Shown: positions 1 through 9,917 of the stretch, piece by piece
Layout of the letters: every line of letters begins with the position of its first letter
Position numbering within the stretch: position 1 is the first letter of the stretch
From: Phoronis australis
Lineage: Eukaryota; Phoronida; Phoronidae
Direction: 5' to 3'
DNA: 64,000 bases
NCBI GenBank assembly: GCA_002633005.1
Contig: NMRA01000006.1
Coordinates: 1,198,442 to 1,262,441 of the forward strand
Notes under the pieces: generated by a model
Database searches by the model: none
What the model saw: only the letters and a program-made list of their open reading frames with translations
What the model was told of the DNA's origin: nothing
Translations under genes and position numbers: made by a program

Positions 1-979
1 ACAGACCCTCAAATTGCATCATAGAATCCACTTTGCAGGCACAATAATGAAGGGTTTTAGCTAAACAATGTTTTTAATCTCTCACAATAGTACGAGTCAC
101 ACATCATCAAATTTGACCATTTAGTCCTTTGTCCACCACAATGAATAGACGAGAAGAGCACTGCTTAATGACTGTTCTTAGATGAGTTGTTGATGACACT
201 GAATAATTCTGATGGGGTAGCTGTTCAAACTTGGTCTGCTTGAGACTGCTTGTGAGGGGAGTGCACCGTGCATGACAAGTTCATCAGTGAAAAGACACTT
301 GCCTGTATGTTTCTATGCTCCGCCGCATGGCTTTTCGTAATTTTCCGCTTATAGAACTTGTTGGTGTGCCATTTTGAGCTGTAGACGAATGGAAGTTGTC
401 TTTTAGTTTTGTGTTTTTAATACGTGAGGGTGAAATATTGCAAAACTGGTTCTCGTACTCTGTATGTGGCACTTGCTTTATAAGGAAACCACCTTGTGAT
501 GTTTCTGGTGTCACCGTGTCTGGTGGCCTTGTGACTAAAGTCAGTGGGTTTGAGGTTGTCTGAGATTAAAATAATGAGGATAATTTTTGATGGCTCAAAG
601 GGGAATTTTTTGACCTAACGAGAGTATTTTTGCATGATTTTTTAATATTTTTGAGAGGGAAATGGGGCTGATATTAGGCCCCGATTTCAAGAGATCAAAG
701 GCGTTATAATGCTGATAGAATTTGAGTTTTTACTTCATACCTTTCTGCCATTACATGGGTCCCATGACCATGTCTTTTTCATGAAATTTAAAACAAAAAA
801 GAAAGGTACATTTGTAGTAAAACCAATGGTTTCAATGACATGACCAAATTTTATTTGGTTGTATACAAAATTTAAGATGAGATCTCAAAAACGCTTTTCC
901 AGTTTTTGGTTATACTGGTCAGTTTCTTGCATTGTCCAACCACATTGTATTGTCAACTGAAATTTAATTTCTAATTTAG
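1..979. other. non-coding flank or intron upstream of the zinc-finger exon
   Basis: No credible coding sequence is seen. The longest open frame (minus strand, 284-514, 76 codons) has no recognisable domain. The segment ends in a splice-acceptor-like tract (ctaatttag, AG at 978-979) directly before the zinc-finger reading frame. It may therefore be an intron whose upstream exon lies outside the window. Confidence 0.5.
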
Positions 980-994
980 GTATTGCCTGATGTC

Positions 995-2824
995 ATGGAA
1001 GAAAACTACTGTCATGTGTCGACAATACAACAAGAATGTGTTACTGACCTGAAAGATGGAGATTTGCTTGTGACCGAGTGTGGGGAGCATCATGCTGATG
1101 GCCTACGTGTGGTGTATGGCATAAAATATGCCAGTGCTAATACTGTTGGCAGTCCAAGTATGGGTAGTGGTCGAGGGAGTTCTGTCATGTTTGGGCAACA
1201 TCATCAGGACAGCCTGAATATGGGCGGCAGTGTAGAACATGATACTGCTGGAAGTTTAAGTGAGTCCTGTGATAGAGAAATATCTATCAAGCAAGAGTTG
1301 AATGAAGATCTAGTTGAGTGTGAAGGAGGTGGATATGCTGTTGGTAACAATTTATTTGTACCAACTGAGTTCAATCTGGAGTGTGATGAATACAACAATG
1401 TGGGGGATCGAAGAAGCTTTGAATCTCTGTCAAAGGAGACTTGTTATGGTGCAACACAACCATGCAATTGCAATGAATGTGTTGAGGTGGTCACACACCA
1501 GAGCCATCTGTTGGAGCATTCAGAAACAACTACCGGGGAGAATCCCTACGTCTCTAATGTTTGTGGAGAGTCGTTTCCATGCAAGTGTGGTATTGTCCAC
1601 TCAAACACAAATGCCAGTATGAAACTGTGCAAGGGTGTTTGTAGAAAATTAGTTTATAAAAACAGTGAACATGTGAGGCATTCCACCCATACACCATACA
1701 GTTGTACTGTACGTGGAAAGTCCTTTGAGAAAAATTGTGTTCTTACACATACAAAAATGCAAATTACAGATATTCTTGATACAGTGACTGGAGAACATTC
1801 TAGTAGGAGTCTGTATAGGTGCACTGTTTGTGGAAAATCATTTAAATACAACAGTGCTTTTGTTATTCATAAAAGAATACACTCTGGGGAGAAACCATTT
1901 ATGTGTTCTTTATGCGGAAAGTCCTATGGCCGAAAAGCTCATCTCATTAATCACTTCAGAACACACACTAATGAAAAGCCATACAGCTGTTCTTGGTGTG
2001 AAAAGTCCTTTACCCGAAGTGATAGTCTTGTTAAGCACATGAGAACTCACAAAGATATACAACCACGTTACCTGTGTACTGTGTGTGGTGATTCCTTTTC
2101 GTCAAATGGTAATCTTGTTGTTCACATGACAGCACATTCTGGTGAGAGACCATATGAATGTACCGCATGTGGAAAGTCTTTCAAACGAAGGAGTCATCTC
2201 ATTTCTCACTCAAGAACACATACTCTTGAGAGGCCGTACAAATGTACTATGTGTGAAAAGTCGTTTACACGAGCCGACAGTCTTGTAAAGCACAGAAGGT
2301 TGCACACTGGCGAGAGACCATACAAGTGCACTGTTTGCGAAAAATCTTTTAATCAAAAAAGTACACTCCATACACACAGAAGAAGGAGGCACGCTACTGA
2401 GAGACCATACAAGTGTGCTGTGTGTGGAAAGTCTTTCGCAGAGAATAGAGATCTGACTAGTCATGTAAGACTACATACTGGTGACATGCCCTACAACTGT
2501 GGTGTGTGTTTGAAGTCCTTTAAAACAAATGATGCTCTTCTTGTTCACAGAAAGTTTCACACTTCTGAAAGGTCGCACAGGTGTTCTGTGTGTAGAAAAG
2601 GTTTTAAATCTGGTGCTTACCTTATGGTTCACAGAAGAACACATACTAGTGATAGACCTTACACGTGCACTTTGTGTGAAAAGTCCTTCAAGGAGAAGAG
2701 CGCCCTTGTTTGTCACTCAACAATACACACTGGTGAGAAACCATATGAGTGTAATTTGTGTAAAAAGTCTTTCAGGCAGAAGGGTTCTCTTGTTAGGCAT
2801 ATGAGAGTTCACACTTGTGAATGA
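995..2824 (+). CDS. C2H2 zinc-finger protein, 12 tandem fingers
   Basis: Probable sequence-specific DNA-binding transcription factor acting in the nucleus. From the ATG at 995 the frame runs 609 codons to TGA. Residues about 274-607 hold 12 consecutive C2H2 fingers joined by Krueppel-type linkers (TGERPYKC, TGEKPYEC and variants such as LERPYKC and SDRPYTC). Finger 7 has an extra residue between its two histidines. Before finger 1 lie two decayed fingers, one reading CTVRGKSF with its second cysteine replaced by Arg. The N-terminal 270 residues are acidic and finger-free, with an IKQE motif that fits a SUMO-acceptor consensus. No KRAB, BTB, SCAN or ZAD domain is visible. An open frame continues upstream to an acceptor at 979, so the true start may lie in an earlier exon; ATG 995 is the first ATG in frame after that acceptor. 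Such arrays diverge fast, so no orthologue is named. Confidence 0.9.
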   Translation: MEENYCHVSTIQQECVTDLKDGDLLVTECGEHHADGLRVVYGIKYASANTVGSPSMGSGRGSSVMFGQHHQDSLNMGGSVEHDTAGSLSESCDREISIKQELNEDLVECEGGGYAVGNNLFVPTEFNLECDEYNNVGDRRSFESLSKETCYGATQPCNCNECVEVVTHQSHLLEHSETTTGENPYVSNVCGESFPCKCGIVHSNTNASMKLCKGVCRKLVYKNSEHVRHSTHTPYSCTVRGKSFEKNCVLTHTKMQITDILDTVTGEHSSRSLYRCTVCGKSFKYNSAFVIHKRIHSGEKPFMCSLCGKSYGRKAHLINHFRTHTNEKPYSCSWCEKSFTRSDSLVKHMRTHKDIQPRYLCTVCGDSFSSNGNLVVHMTAHSGERPYECTACGKSFKRRSHLISHSRTHTLERPYKCTMCEKSFTRADSLVKHRRLHTGERPYKCTVCEKSFNQKSTLHTHRRRRHATERPYKCAVCGKSFAENRDLTSHVRLHTGDMPYNCGVCLKSFKTNDALLVHRKFHTSERSHRCSVCRKGFKSGAYLMVHRRTHTSDRPYTCTLCEKSFKEKSALVCHSTIHTGEKPYECNLCKKSFRQKGSLVRHMRVHTCE

Positions 2825-3816
2825 TTCTTTGTTCAGATGTGTTGTTCTTAAAGATACTCTTTTGGGATGATTTCAGTTTAAAAACTGCGTGAAAAGTCTG
2901 TTAAGGCAAGTATGTTTAGTGGAAACCCAAATAACGCTCATTCAACACAACTCCCAATAATTTTAAACTTAACCGAATTTAACTTTTTAGATAAATTTTA
3001 ATTTATTTTTGGTGGTGCACCACAACCACCTAAAATGGCCACTGTAGTGATTGCCAGCTGACTCGTCCGTTATGAGTATTCATTCAATTGCCGTCATATG
3101 TTATGAGGTTTTTTGCCTTTTGAACCTCATCCATTCGTGAGTATCTTTAAGACAGACTAGACAACAAGACTCTCTCATCTGGAAGGTATATTGTTATGGG
3201 ATCTATATTGTTCCATCAGATGTGCATGCAGATATACATTGATGGCCCCAGATGGAAAATGCCTGGCGGCTATTTTACTGTTGTCCCACCATGCTTCATA
3301 AATACCAATTAGGTGTGTGTAGTTGATTGTCAGGACTTTGTTTAAATCGTTTATGTATGTCTTATTCATGTGATATATAACTTTTGAGAAATTGTGATGA
3401 AAAAATAATGCATTTGAATGTATATGTATACACATTTGAGTGATTTGTGTTTCAGTCAATCTGGTGACGATTTTCAGGTTATTTGCACCTGATGAGACTG
3501 TGGTGTGGCTATGTCTTTCTGCATAGCTCCAGCAATTGTCCATACTGGCTACAAATCGGCTGAATGACAAGTTTGAACTATTGACTAAGTGCAGTTAATA
3601 CCCAGTTCTACTGCTGGCTGGATGAAGTAGTAGTTGTGACAGTGTGAAATACACATAATTACCTTCTTTGTGTATCAGATCTCGTAGTCTAATTATCTTT
3701 GATGACCATAGTCCTGTCAGGCTGTGCTCTGGCTTGTGAAAATTTTGTGTAAATAGGTGATGCTAATGTTATTGTTTTTATACCAACTCTAACAGTCCTG
3801 TTCACAGGCTAATAAA
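2825..3816 (+). other. probable 3' UTR of the zinc-finger gene with poly(A) signal
   Basis: About 1 kb of AT-rich sequence without coding potential follows the stop codon. A canonical AATAAA at 3811-3816 is followed by a CAA-rich run, a plausible cleavage region. The end of the transcript is inferred from this hexamer only. Confidence 0.45.
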
Positions 3817-4540
3817 ACGCAACAACAACAACAAACCTAAAGTGACTTAAAATTCATATTTTGTTTACTGTGTACATATTTTTATTTCTCTCATGTTGCA
3901 TATGGGTATACTTGACCATGTTTTGACCGAGGTGAAACTGGAAATTAGGATATTCTCCCATTTTGAGTCTGAATTCGGAAAAGTTGACCCATAGTTCTGG
4001 AGCTTCTTGTTAGGGCTTTGTTCCAGAAAAGCTACTCATTTGTAGGGATCAACTTCGTCGAATTAACCATTTTAATTTTGTATGTTTAACCCATTAAGTT
4101 TTTAAAAACAGTATAGACTGGGGAGACGGCATGTTACATATAGGTAACATATTTAACATATTTTTTTGTAGATTTGTGTAGTCCGACAGGTAACTTTTTG
4201 AAATCAGAATTCTTAAAAGTAAATGGTTCGTAGTCGATTAAATCGAAAAATATAGAGATTTGTTTTCTTTAGAACAACATCCTTTCGCAGGGAAAGCTGT
4301 TGAATGTGAAAAGTCGCCCGTCTGAGTAACATTTCCCGTGTATCTCTATGGGATCGATTGTATCCTGGAAGTGAACACGTGATCTAATTTTGACACCATA
4401 TACAAATAACGCAAAATTCGATCATAGAAATACACCCGGCTTGCGATCGGTCTACTCGTCTTTTTGTTACTTAGAATCATTTAGTTTCAAAAGACTCGTT
4501 GGGAGGTTCCGGTATGTCAGATATTGAGCGTAGTATTGCG
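3817..4540. other. intergenic, no feature recognised
   Basis: AT-rich sequence with many stop codons in all frames; no gene, RNA or clear repeat was recognised. Confidence 0.5.
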
Positions 4541-4542
4541 TC

Positions 4543-4652
4543 CCGGGTTCTTTGTGTCCCGGGTTCTATGTGTCCCTGTTTATGGATTTCGGTCTCAACG
4601 CGTCCCATTTTATGGATTCCGGGCTCTATGTGTTCCGTGTTCTATGTGGAAG
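4543..4652. repeat. degenerate short tandem repeat, unit about 16 bp
   Basis: Successive copies of a unit like cccgggttctatgtgt are seen: two nearly exact copies in a row at 4543-4575, then looser ones (ccgggctctatgtgt, ccgtgttctatgtgg). The overlapping open frames here are by-products of the repeat. Confidence 0.55.
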
Positions 4653-4659
4653 AAAGTCA

Positions 4660-4893
4660 GGTGCATCAACTGGGAATCGAACCACAGGTCCCACCGGCGG
4701 ATCCAGGATTTTAGTTTGGGGGGGGCAGGGCAGAGTATTAGCCAGGATTTTGCCCGTCAGATATTCGCATCCCCGAACTGCCAAATGGGATCTGGGAGAG
4801 TTTAGTGGGCATGGCCCCCTCTAAATCCGCCACTGGGTCCCGCGGGCCAGATTGCCAGTCGGGTGCACTTACCACTAAGCTACTGAGGATCCT
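4660..4893 (-). pseudogene. tRNA-like sequence (tRNA pseudogene or SINE head) interrupted by a MITE
   Basis: On the minus strand an A box (TAGCTTAGTGG, complement of 4872-4882) is followed by an anticodon-arm-like segment containing CTGGCAA. After the inserted element at 4692-4835 comes a perfect B box (GGTTCGATTCC, complement of 4673-4683). Removing the insert and one target-duplication copy leaves about 85 nt in correct box order, a normal tRNA length. The acceptor arms do not pair well, so it looks like a decayed tRNA gene or the head of a tRNA-derived SINE. If the anticodon is GGC it would be alanine-like, which is uncertain. Confidence 0.6.
4692..4835. mobile_element. MITE of the CAGTGGCGGAT family, 144 bp, with GGTCC target duplication
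   Basis: The left end caccggcggatccagga and the reverse complement of the right end (cagtggcggatttagag) are terminal inverted repeats. The pentamer GGTCC lies directly on both sides (4687-4691 and 4836-4840) as a target-site duplication. The interior is G-rich and has no coding capacity. The insertion splits the tRNA-like sequence. Confidence 0.7.
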
Positions 4894-5600
4894 CAAATCT
4901 GTGCATTGCCTGTCGCCAGCTGTGAAGTTATACCTCCCATGAATGGCGTCCAATCTTTCTCACATGATATTTTGTCAAGTAAATCAGCAATTTAGCAGTA
5001 TTGTAATCCAGACAGTATCACATGGACACCCATATAGGGAAGTAATGACATGATCAAAATTTTTCTGTGCGCGAAACTGCACTTTTGCATCCGATCTCGA
5101 CGAAGAAAAACGGACTATAGATTTAAAGAAGATACGTGTTATTTGTAATTAAGTAACGTATTGTTTTTATGCATCCTTATGGGATCCTGGTCGTTGTCAA
5201 GTCAATTAACCAATGCCCCCAGATTTTATTTTCCAGTTTTTATCCACATGTCGGCGCAAAGCTGTATATTTAGTATACAGCTTTGTACCAAGGCTAACCG
5301 GGGCTATCCGTTGCTATGCGATGTCTCTCCCCTCACTAGTAAGACACCTTTCTCGAAGACGTCGAACAACCAGGACCCATACAAAAGGCATGGCGAGCCT
5401 TTTACAACAGTATGGGAAGCAGAAAAAACAAGAACTGCTGATACAGTGATAAAATGCGATGTTAACTTTTCACAATGTAGCAAAGCAATGATATGAGCAG
5501 CTCGCGGGTTCCCTACGTGCCTGGCCAGCACGCAGGTATCACGCAGTGACACGCGCTTTAGCATTGGTTGATGTAATCTCAGCAGTCATTGGTCAGCTTT
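4894..5600. other. intergenic, no gene recognised
   Basis: The longest open frame (5161-5496, 111 codons, + strand) has no recognisable domain and begins in ordinary AT-rich sequence. I see no support for a gene. Confidence 0.45.
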
Positions 5601-5754
5601 CAGTGGCGGATCTAGGATATCACGATGGAGGCAACACCCCCTCCCGACCTCCCCCCATTCGGTGCTATGCGCATCTACAATCGTGCTTTGCGCAAATGTT
5701 TACAGACAAAATAATGGACCTCCTCCTCCTTGTGATATCCTAGATCCGCCACTG
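5601..5754. mobile_element. MITE of the CAGTGGCGGAT family, 154 bp, perfect 23-bp inverted termini
   Basis: The ends are perfect 23-bp inverted repeats beginning cagtggcggatctaggatat. The core (5654-5703) contains ttcggtgctatgcgcatc and is nearly identical to the copy at 14593-14718. No clear target duplication is seen. It is non-autonomous, with no coding capacity. Confidence 0.8.
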
Positions 5755-6019
5755 TCCACTTATGATAAATGCGCGCATAAGCTCACAGTTATTCCACGAA
5801 CAGCTGACTGATGTCAAGAGGGATGTGTGATCGCACTTCGAATATGAGGTCGACATCATTATATGAGGCAAGCCAAAGAAGCAAGAGATTTCCCAAATAG
5901 AAATCCAAGTGCATTTTAGAATATATTTTAATACTACGATACCCGTGTAACTAATTTTAAACACCAGTTGCCTCTTAATCGGGCTGCTGCTTGAAGTCGC
6001 CATTGTTTTGTTCATATTA

Positions 6020-6290
6020 AATATCAAAGGTCACATTTCCATACATAAGTGTAATGTGCTACGTCTATGTCTTGCCATACCAAATAAGGAGACGTGCTTT
6101 GCCTTGTCTGAGAAAAATCATCGAAGTGAGGGGCAGTTGACCGATTGTTTTTTGAAATTTGAAACTAAAAAACAAAAATGCTTTGACATCAACAGAAATT
6201 CAAAATTTTTACGAAAAAAAAACGTAGAAATATCTGGTACCTCGTTGAATTCTGTTTTAGTGGCAGAGAACCACTTTGAATGATACAATT
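6020..6290 (+). pseudogene. fragment of a protein-coding dispersed repeat, unknown family (copy 1)
   Basis: An open frame includes the peptide VLRLCLAIPNKETCFAL followed by a basic, Lys-rich stretch. The same sequence recurs in reverse orientation at 51985-52290, with VLRLSLAIPNKETCFAL, and similarity continues for about 250 bp at an estimated 75-80% by eye. Shared residues despite base changes point to a once-coding element. I do not recognise the protein; it may belong to a transposon or to a duplicated host exon. Confidence 0.5.
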
Positions 6291-6373
6291 TAGTCTGTTT
6301 TTTCATTCCAAGATACACCAGGCCTCTTAGAACCTTCTTTCTACAATAATGAAATGGGACCGTAAGACCATGA

Positions 6374-6610
6374 GTCCGTTACAAGAAAATGACTTAAGTT
6401 CATTTTTTACTTAAGTCTAAGATTTGTCTTAACTTCTAAACTTTGCAACTGCCACATGCAGTAAGACAGTCAAAATTAAGACAAAACTTTTATCAAACTC
6501 AAACTTAAGATCTCTTTCTTTAAACGATCTTGAGACAAATTTAAGTTTTATGTTAAAATTTACTTAAAGTTAAGATTTGCCTTACCTAAGTCAGTTTTTT
6601 TGGAACGGAC
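6374..6610. mobile_element. foldback MITE, about 237 bp
   Basis: The left end gtccgttacaagaaaatgac is matched by the reverse complement of the right end, gtccgttccaaaaaaactga, and the arms continue inward through acttaag-rich sequence. The interior is made of repeated (a)cttaag/taagtct motifs in both orientations. No coding capacity and no clear target duplication are seen. Confidence 0.6.
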
Positions 6611-7419
6611 CCCATATTTCTGTCTTAAGTCCCCAGTGTCCGATTTCATGACACAATCCCGAATAGGAAATCGTGTAAGTTCCCTGAATCTTTTACGTAT
6701 TTGTTCGTTCTTTACTCACAGAGTTACTGTTTGACTAAAAACATTTTGTAATAAATAAATATAACTTAAACCTAACCCCTTAATTCAGTGAAAATACATA
6801 GGACATTATTCCTTAAATTAAAGACGTTGAATGACAACATCCCTTCTTATTTTCAATAATATTGAGAATTCAACGTAGACTTCATCATTTGTATCAAAGT
6901 CAAAAAATGAATGCTTTATGAGATTCAAACAGCATAAAAAATACAGTCAGCGTTTTCAGAAGCACTTAAAAGCGCAGGAAATATAGAAAACTTAGTTGAG
7001 TCTCTTTGGCGTTGTTTTATGTACGCAGGCACAGGGTTTACATCCGTTTGGTTACCTTTCTACCTCACTTGAAGGTCTGAAACGCTGATAATTTCTAATC
7101 TGAAAGCACCATGATTACTATTTTGGTCACGGTATATTTTATTCATTAGATAAAGCAGTATATAGCATTCTTAACAGCCTACTAACATGACGAGTTGAAA
7201 ATATGGACATTTCAGAATTCTTTCTTCTACGTTGATAAGGTAAACGAATAACCTCTGCATGAGAATACTGGTATGCATCAAACACAACGAAACTAATATC
7301 AACCAGCCAGATCGGGTACACAATAAGGTCGTCATAGCGACTACCGCGTAGCGAATGAGAAGTTATAACTATGCAATCGCTAACGACATGTTTTATTAGG
7401 ATCTGACGCTTTCAATGAG
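6611..7419. other. intergenic or 5' flank of the GPCR gene
   Basis: No gene is seen. Directly before the GPCR start codon lies an acceptor-like tract (ttttattag at about 7391-7399), so a 5' UTR intron is possible. No TATA box could be placed with confidence. Confidence 0.4.
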
Positions 7420-7678
7420 ATGGAGTCCGAAGTTGTATTTGATTTAGAAAACAACTCGCTTTCTTACGTACCTTTTGTAAAGCGTGAACCGTTCGTGGCC
7501 GCGGTGTATTTGACATTTTTGACGTTGGCATCACTGTCTGGCATTATCGGCAACATGTTACTTATTGCCAGCGTTCTCACGTACAAAAGTTTGCGACAAG
7601 TGGGAAACATGTTCATCGTTAACCTCGCTGTCACCGATCTGATTATCTGTGGATTTGTGGATGTCATGAATATACTGG
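7420..7678 (+). CDS. class A GPCR, melatonin-receptor/moody-like, exon 1
   Basis: Plasma-membrane heptahelical receptor presumed to signal through G proteins; ligand unknown. This exon encodes residues 1-86: a short extracellular N-terminus with an N-x-S glycosylation site (NNS), TM1 with the conserved GN pair (IIGNMLL) and TM2 with the conserved Asp (NLAVTDLII). It ends in phase 1 at a consensus donor (CTGG|gtaagt), and phase and sequence join cleanly to the exon starting at 9918. The start is the ATG at 7420; an overlapping ATG at 7415 is out of frame. Confidence 0.85.
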
Positions 7679-8216
7679 GTAAGTTTTCTTTATTGTTCAC
7701 ATTTCTTTTTTTTTGAAAAACGCTTTTAGTGTAAGTGTCTATTTTTTGACTTTGAAAAAAACAAAAAGTCCTTGCGCGTTTCAGTAACTTAGTAGGTGTA
7801 TGCAATATGACTTGGTTTCTGCTATGTATTCTTTAATCCTTGATTGGAAATGAATATGAAACCCGTTTTGAAACAATTACGCTGAAGTGCGCAGCGTGAG
7901 TGAAAGTACACTACACCGGCGACGAAGGGTGCATGTCTTGAAAGTCGAGTTTTTAATATGATTCGTCTTTTTATCCATTATATAGAAAGTACCAGCACAG
8001 TGCACTAAACGATTTTCTGAAATATGTCATACAAAATCGTTCACGCAAACTCCGTCTCTCCCGCTCCACTACAAACCTTCGTTGCGCCTTTTCGGCACCG
8101 CCTTGGTCCCAGGTAGTGCACCGGCCTTCTATTTAGGTTCGAAATGTTCTTTTTTTCTCGCGGGCTGTTTTTTCGGGGACGCGGTGGGAGGATGGCCACT
8201 TTCGTATTGGCCTTGG

Positions 8217-8285
8217 TGACGTCAGTCCGTCGCCTCAACGGTCTGGTGACGTCAGTCCGTCGCCTCAACGGTCTGGGTGACGTCA
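8217..8285. promoter_or_regulatory. three tandem perfect CRE palindromes (TGACGTCA)
   Basis: TGACGTCA occurs at 8217-8224, 8247-8254 and 8278-8285, carried in a 30-bp unit (ggtgacgtcagtccgtcgcc followed by tcaacggtct) repeated twice and then a third, shorter time. TGACGTCA is the consensus site for CREB/ATF bZIP factors. Regular spacing close to three helical turns would put all three on one face of the DNA. Regulatory function is inference. Confidence 0.5.
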
Positions 8286-9721
8286 GTCCGTCGACTAATT
8301 TCCCTCCCTCCGGCTTCCGTCACGCATATACTTCTTCGGGCCAGTCGCCGCCAAAATTAATGGTGTCATTAAAAACTTAACTTTTTCTTGAATAAACTTA
8401 ATTATTTACCGATGTTGGAAATATTGGCGTTCTACCGTTATTTTGCTGCTAAAATTGTGGTGGAGGTCAGGGTCAGCTTTCGGCGCCATTGCGTCACCTA
8501 TTGGCCAATTTCCCCGGTTATTCAATCAACTGTTCTTCTCTTCCACGAGGTTGTGTAGCCTACACTCATGACAATCGGAACTGGTTTCATTTCGTTACAA
8601 GTTTTTAGTATTTTAATACCAGCAAACCCATTTTGCTGTGAAGCTGTCATCATCTGAGTCCCTAGAAATATCGCAAAATTTCAGTAGGAAACGACGACAG
8701 ATTCATCTTTGTTGATAAAAGGCGGGGTATTACGCAAAAATGACCTTCAATAAATTGTTTTTTTTTACTTAAACGACTGAAGTTGAGAGACGGTTGATTG
8801 TCAGATTCTGCATGCACACCCGCCGGTCGTTAGCTCCGGCTATGACGTAAGTTTCACGACGATGTGACGAGTTGAGCTACCCGGGTTCTGTGAAGTTTCA
8901 GTCGGTGTCTAGCTACCTGATGTGACTTTTGTAAATACATCATACACTTTGTGTACAATGCCAGTGTTTTTAAATGCTTCCATAGTTTTCACTTTAAAGA
9001 ATAGCTGATTGCCGTACATATATGTTTATGAAAGAAAAAAATATTTGCACTGCCTGCATGGGAAAGTATCCCGCAGCCGCTCACCGTGCCTAAATCAGTG
9101 ACAGAAATTCTGGTTAAAGCTTTAAAATAAAACGGTCTCTTCAAGAAATAATCCTGTCTCTTGCGATGAATACTGATGTTCACTTGAAGGTGTAGCTGCA
9201 CGTACTACCCGTGCATATAAAAGCACAGGTAGTAATGATTAAGCGGCAATAAACCCGTAGTTTCTGTCAAAAACAAGTTTTGATTTACCACCTGGCCTAA
9301 AATCGGCCTGGCCTTGTTCCTTATGGCGTATAGGCTGTGCTTAGGGAGAATTGACAGTTTGATATTTCTTTGGACCAGATTCATAAAATTTCAGGTCATG
9401 TCGTGATCTGAAATTTTATCGTCTTGGATTAAGGAAAAGGCGAACTGTTCTTTTCGAGACTACGTATCTCTTACGACTATAAAAGAGTAAGTGTCCTAAA
9501 TCAAAAGCTGTTTTTGACAGAAAGCGCGAGATTAACACCACTTTTATATTCTGCAACATGTAGCTGAATTTTTGAGAGCATTTAGCTTTGAATTGTTCGT
9601 TCAAAACTCTCTGTACGCTTGAACTTCTTCTTGAGGGCGGGTTTTTAATTTGATTTAGTTACGAGGAGAATCAAAACTGCTCATTTGGCACAACACACTT
9701 TTACGTGTTCGTGACAGTAAT

Positions 9722-9830
9722 TATATAATAATAATAATAATGTAATGACAATGATAATGATATAATAATTTTATTAATAATAATACTGATAATAATAGTG
9801 ATAATGATAATGATAATAATATTATTATTT
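9722..9830. repeat. ATA/ATG-type interrupted microsatellite
   Basis: Runs of ataataata interspersed with atgataatg trinucleotides lie in the GPCR intron about 90 bp before the acceptor of exon 2. Confidence 0.8.
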
Positions 9831-9917
9831 GTTGTTGGTCTGATCTGAATTATTCAAGAATTAATTCTTGAAGTTTTTAAGATAGCTTGGAAAAAATATG
9901 ATTTTTATCATTTTCAG

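Larger units (their letters stand above)
7679..9917 (+). other. intron of the GPCR gene
   Basis: A 2.2-kb intron with donor gtaagt at 7679 and acceptor ttttcag ending at 9917. It includes a GC-richer island around 8040-8550 with CRE repeats and an inverted CCAAT box (attggccaat near 8500), and a microsatellite near its 3' end. No additional exon was recognised. Confidence 0.75.

Noticed and set aside
3175-3570. 131-codon minus-strand frame in the zinc-finger 3' region
   Set aside because: No domain is recognised, it lies antisense to a probable 3' UTR, and I see no splice or start context to support it.
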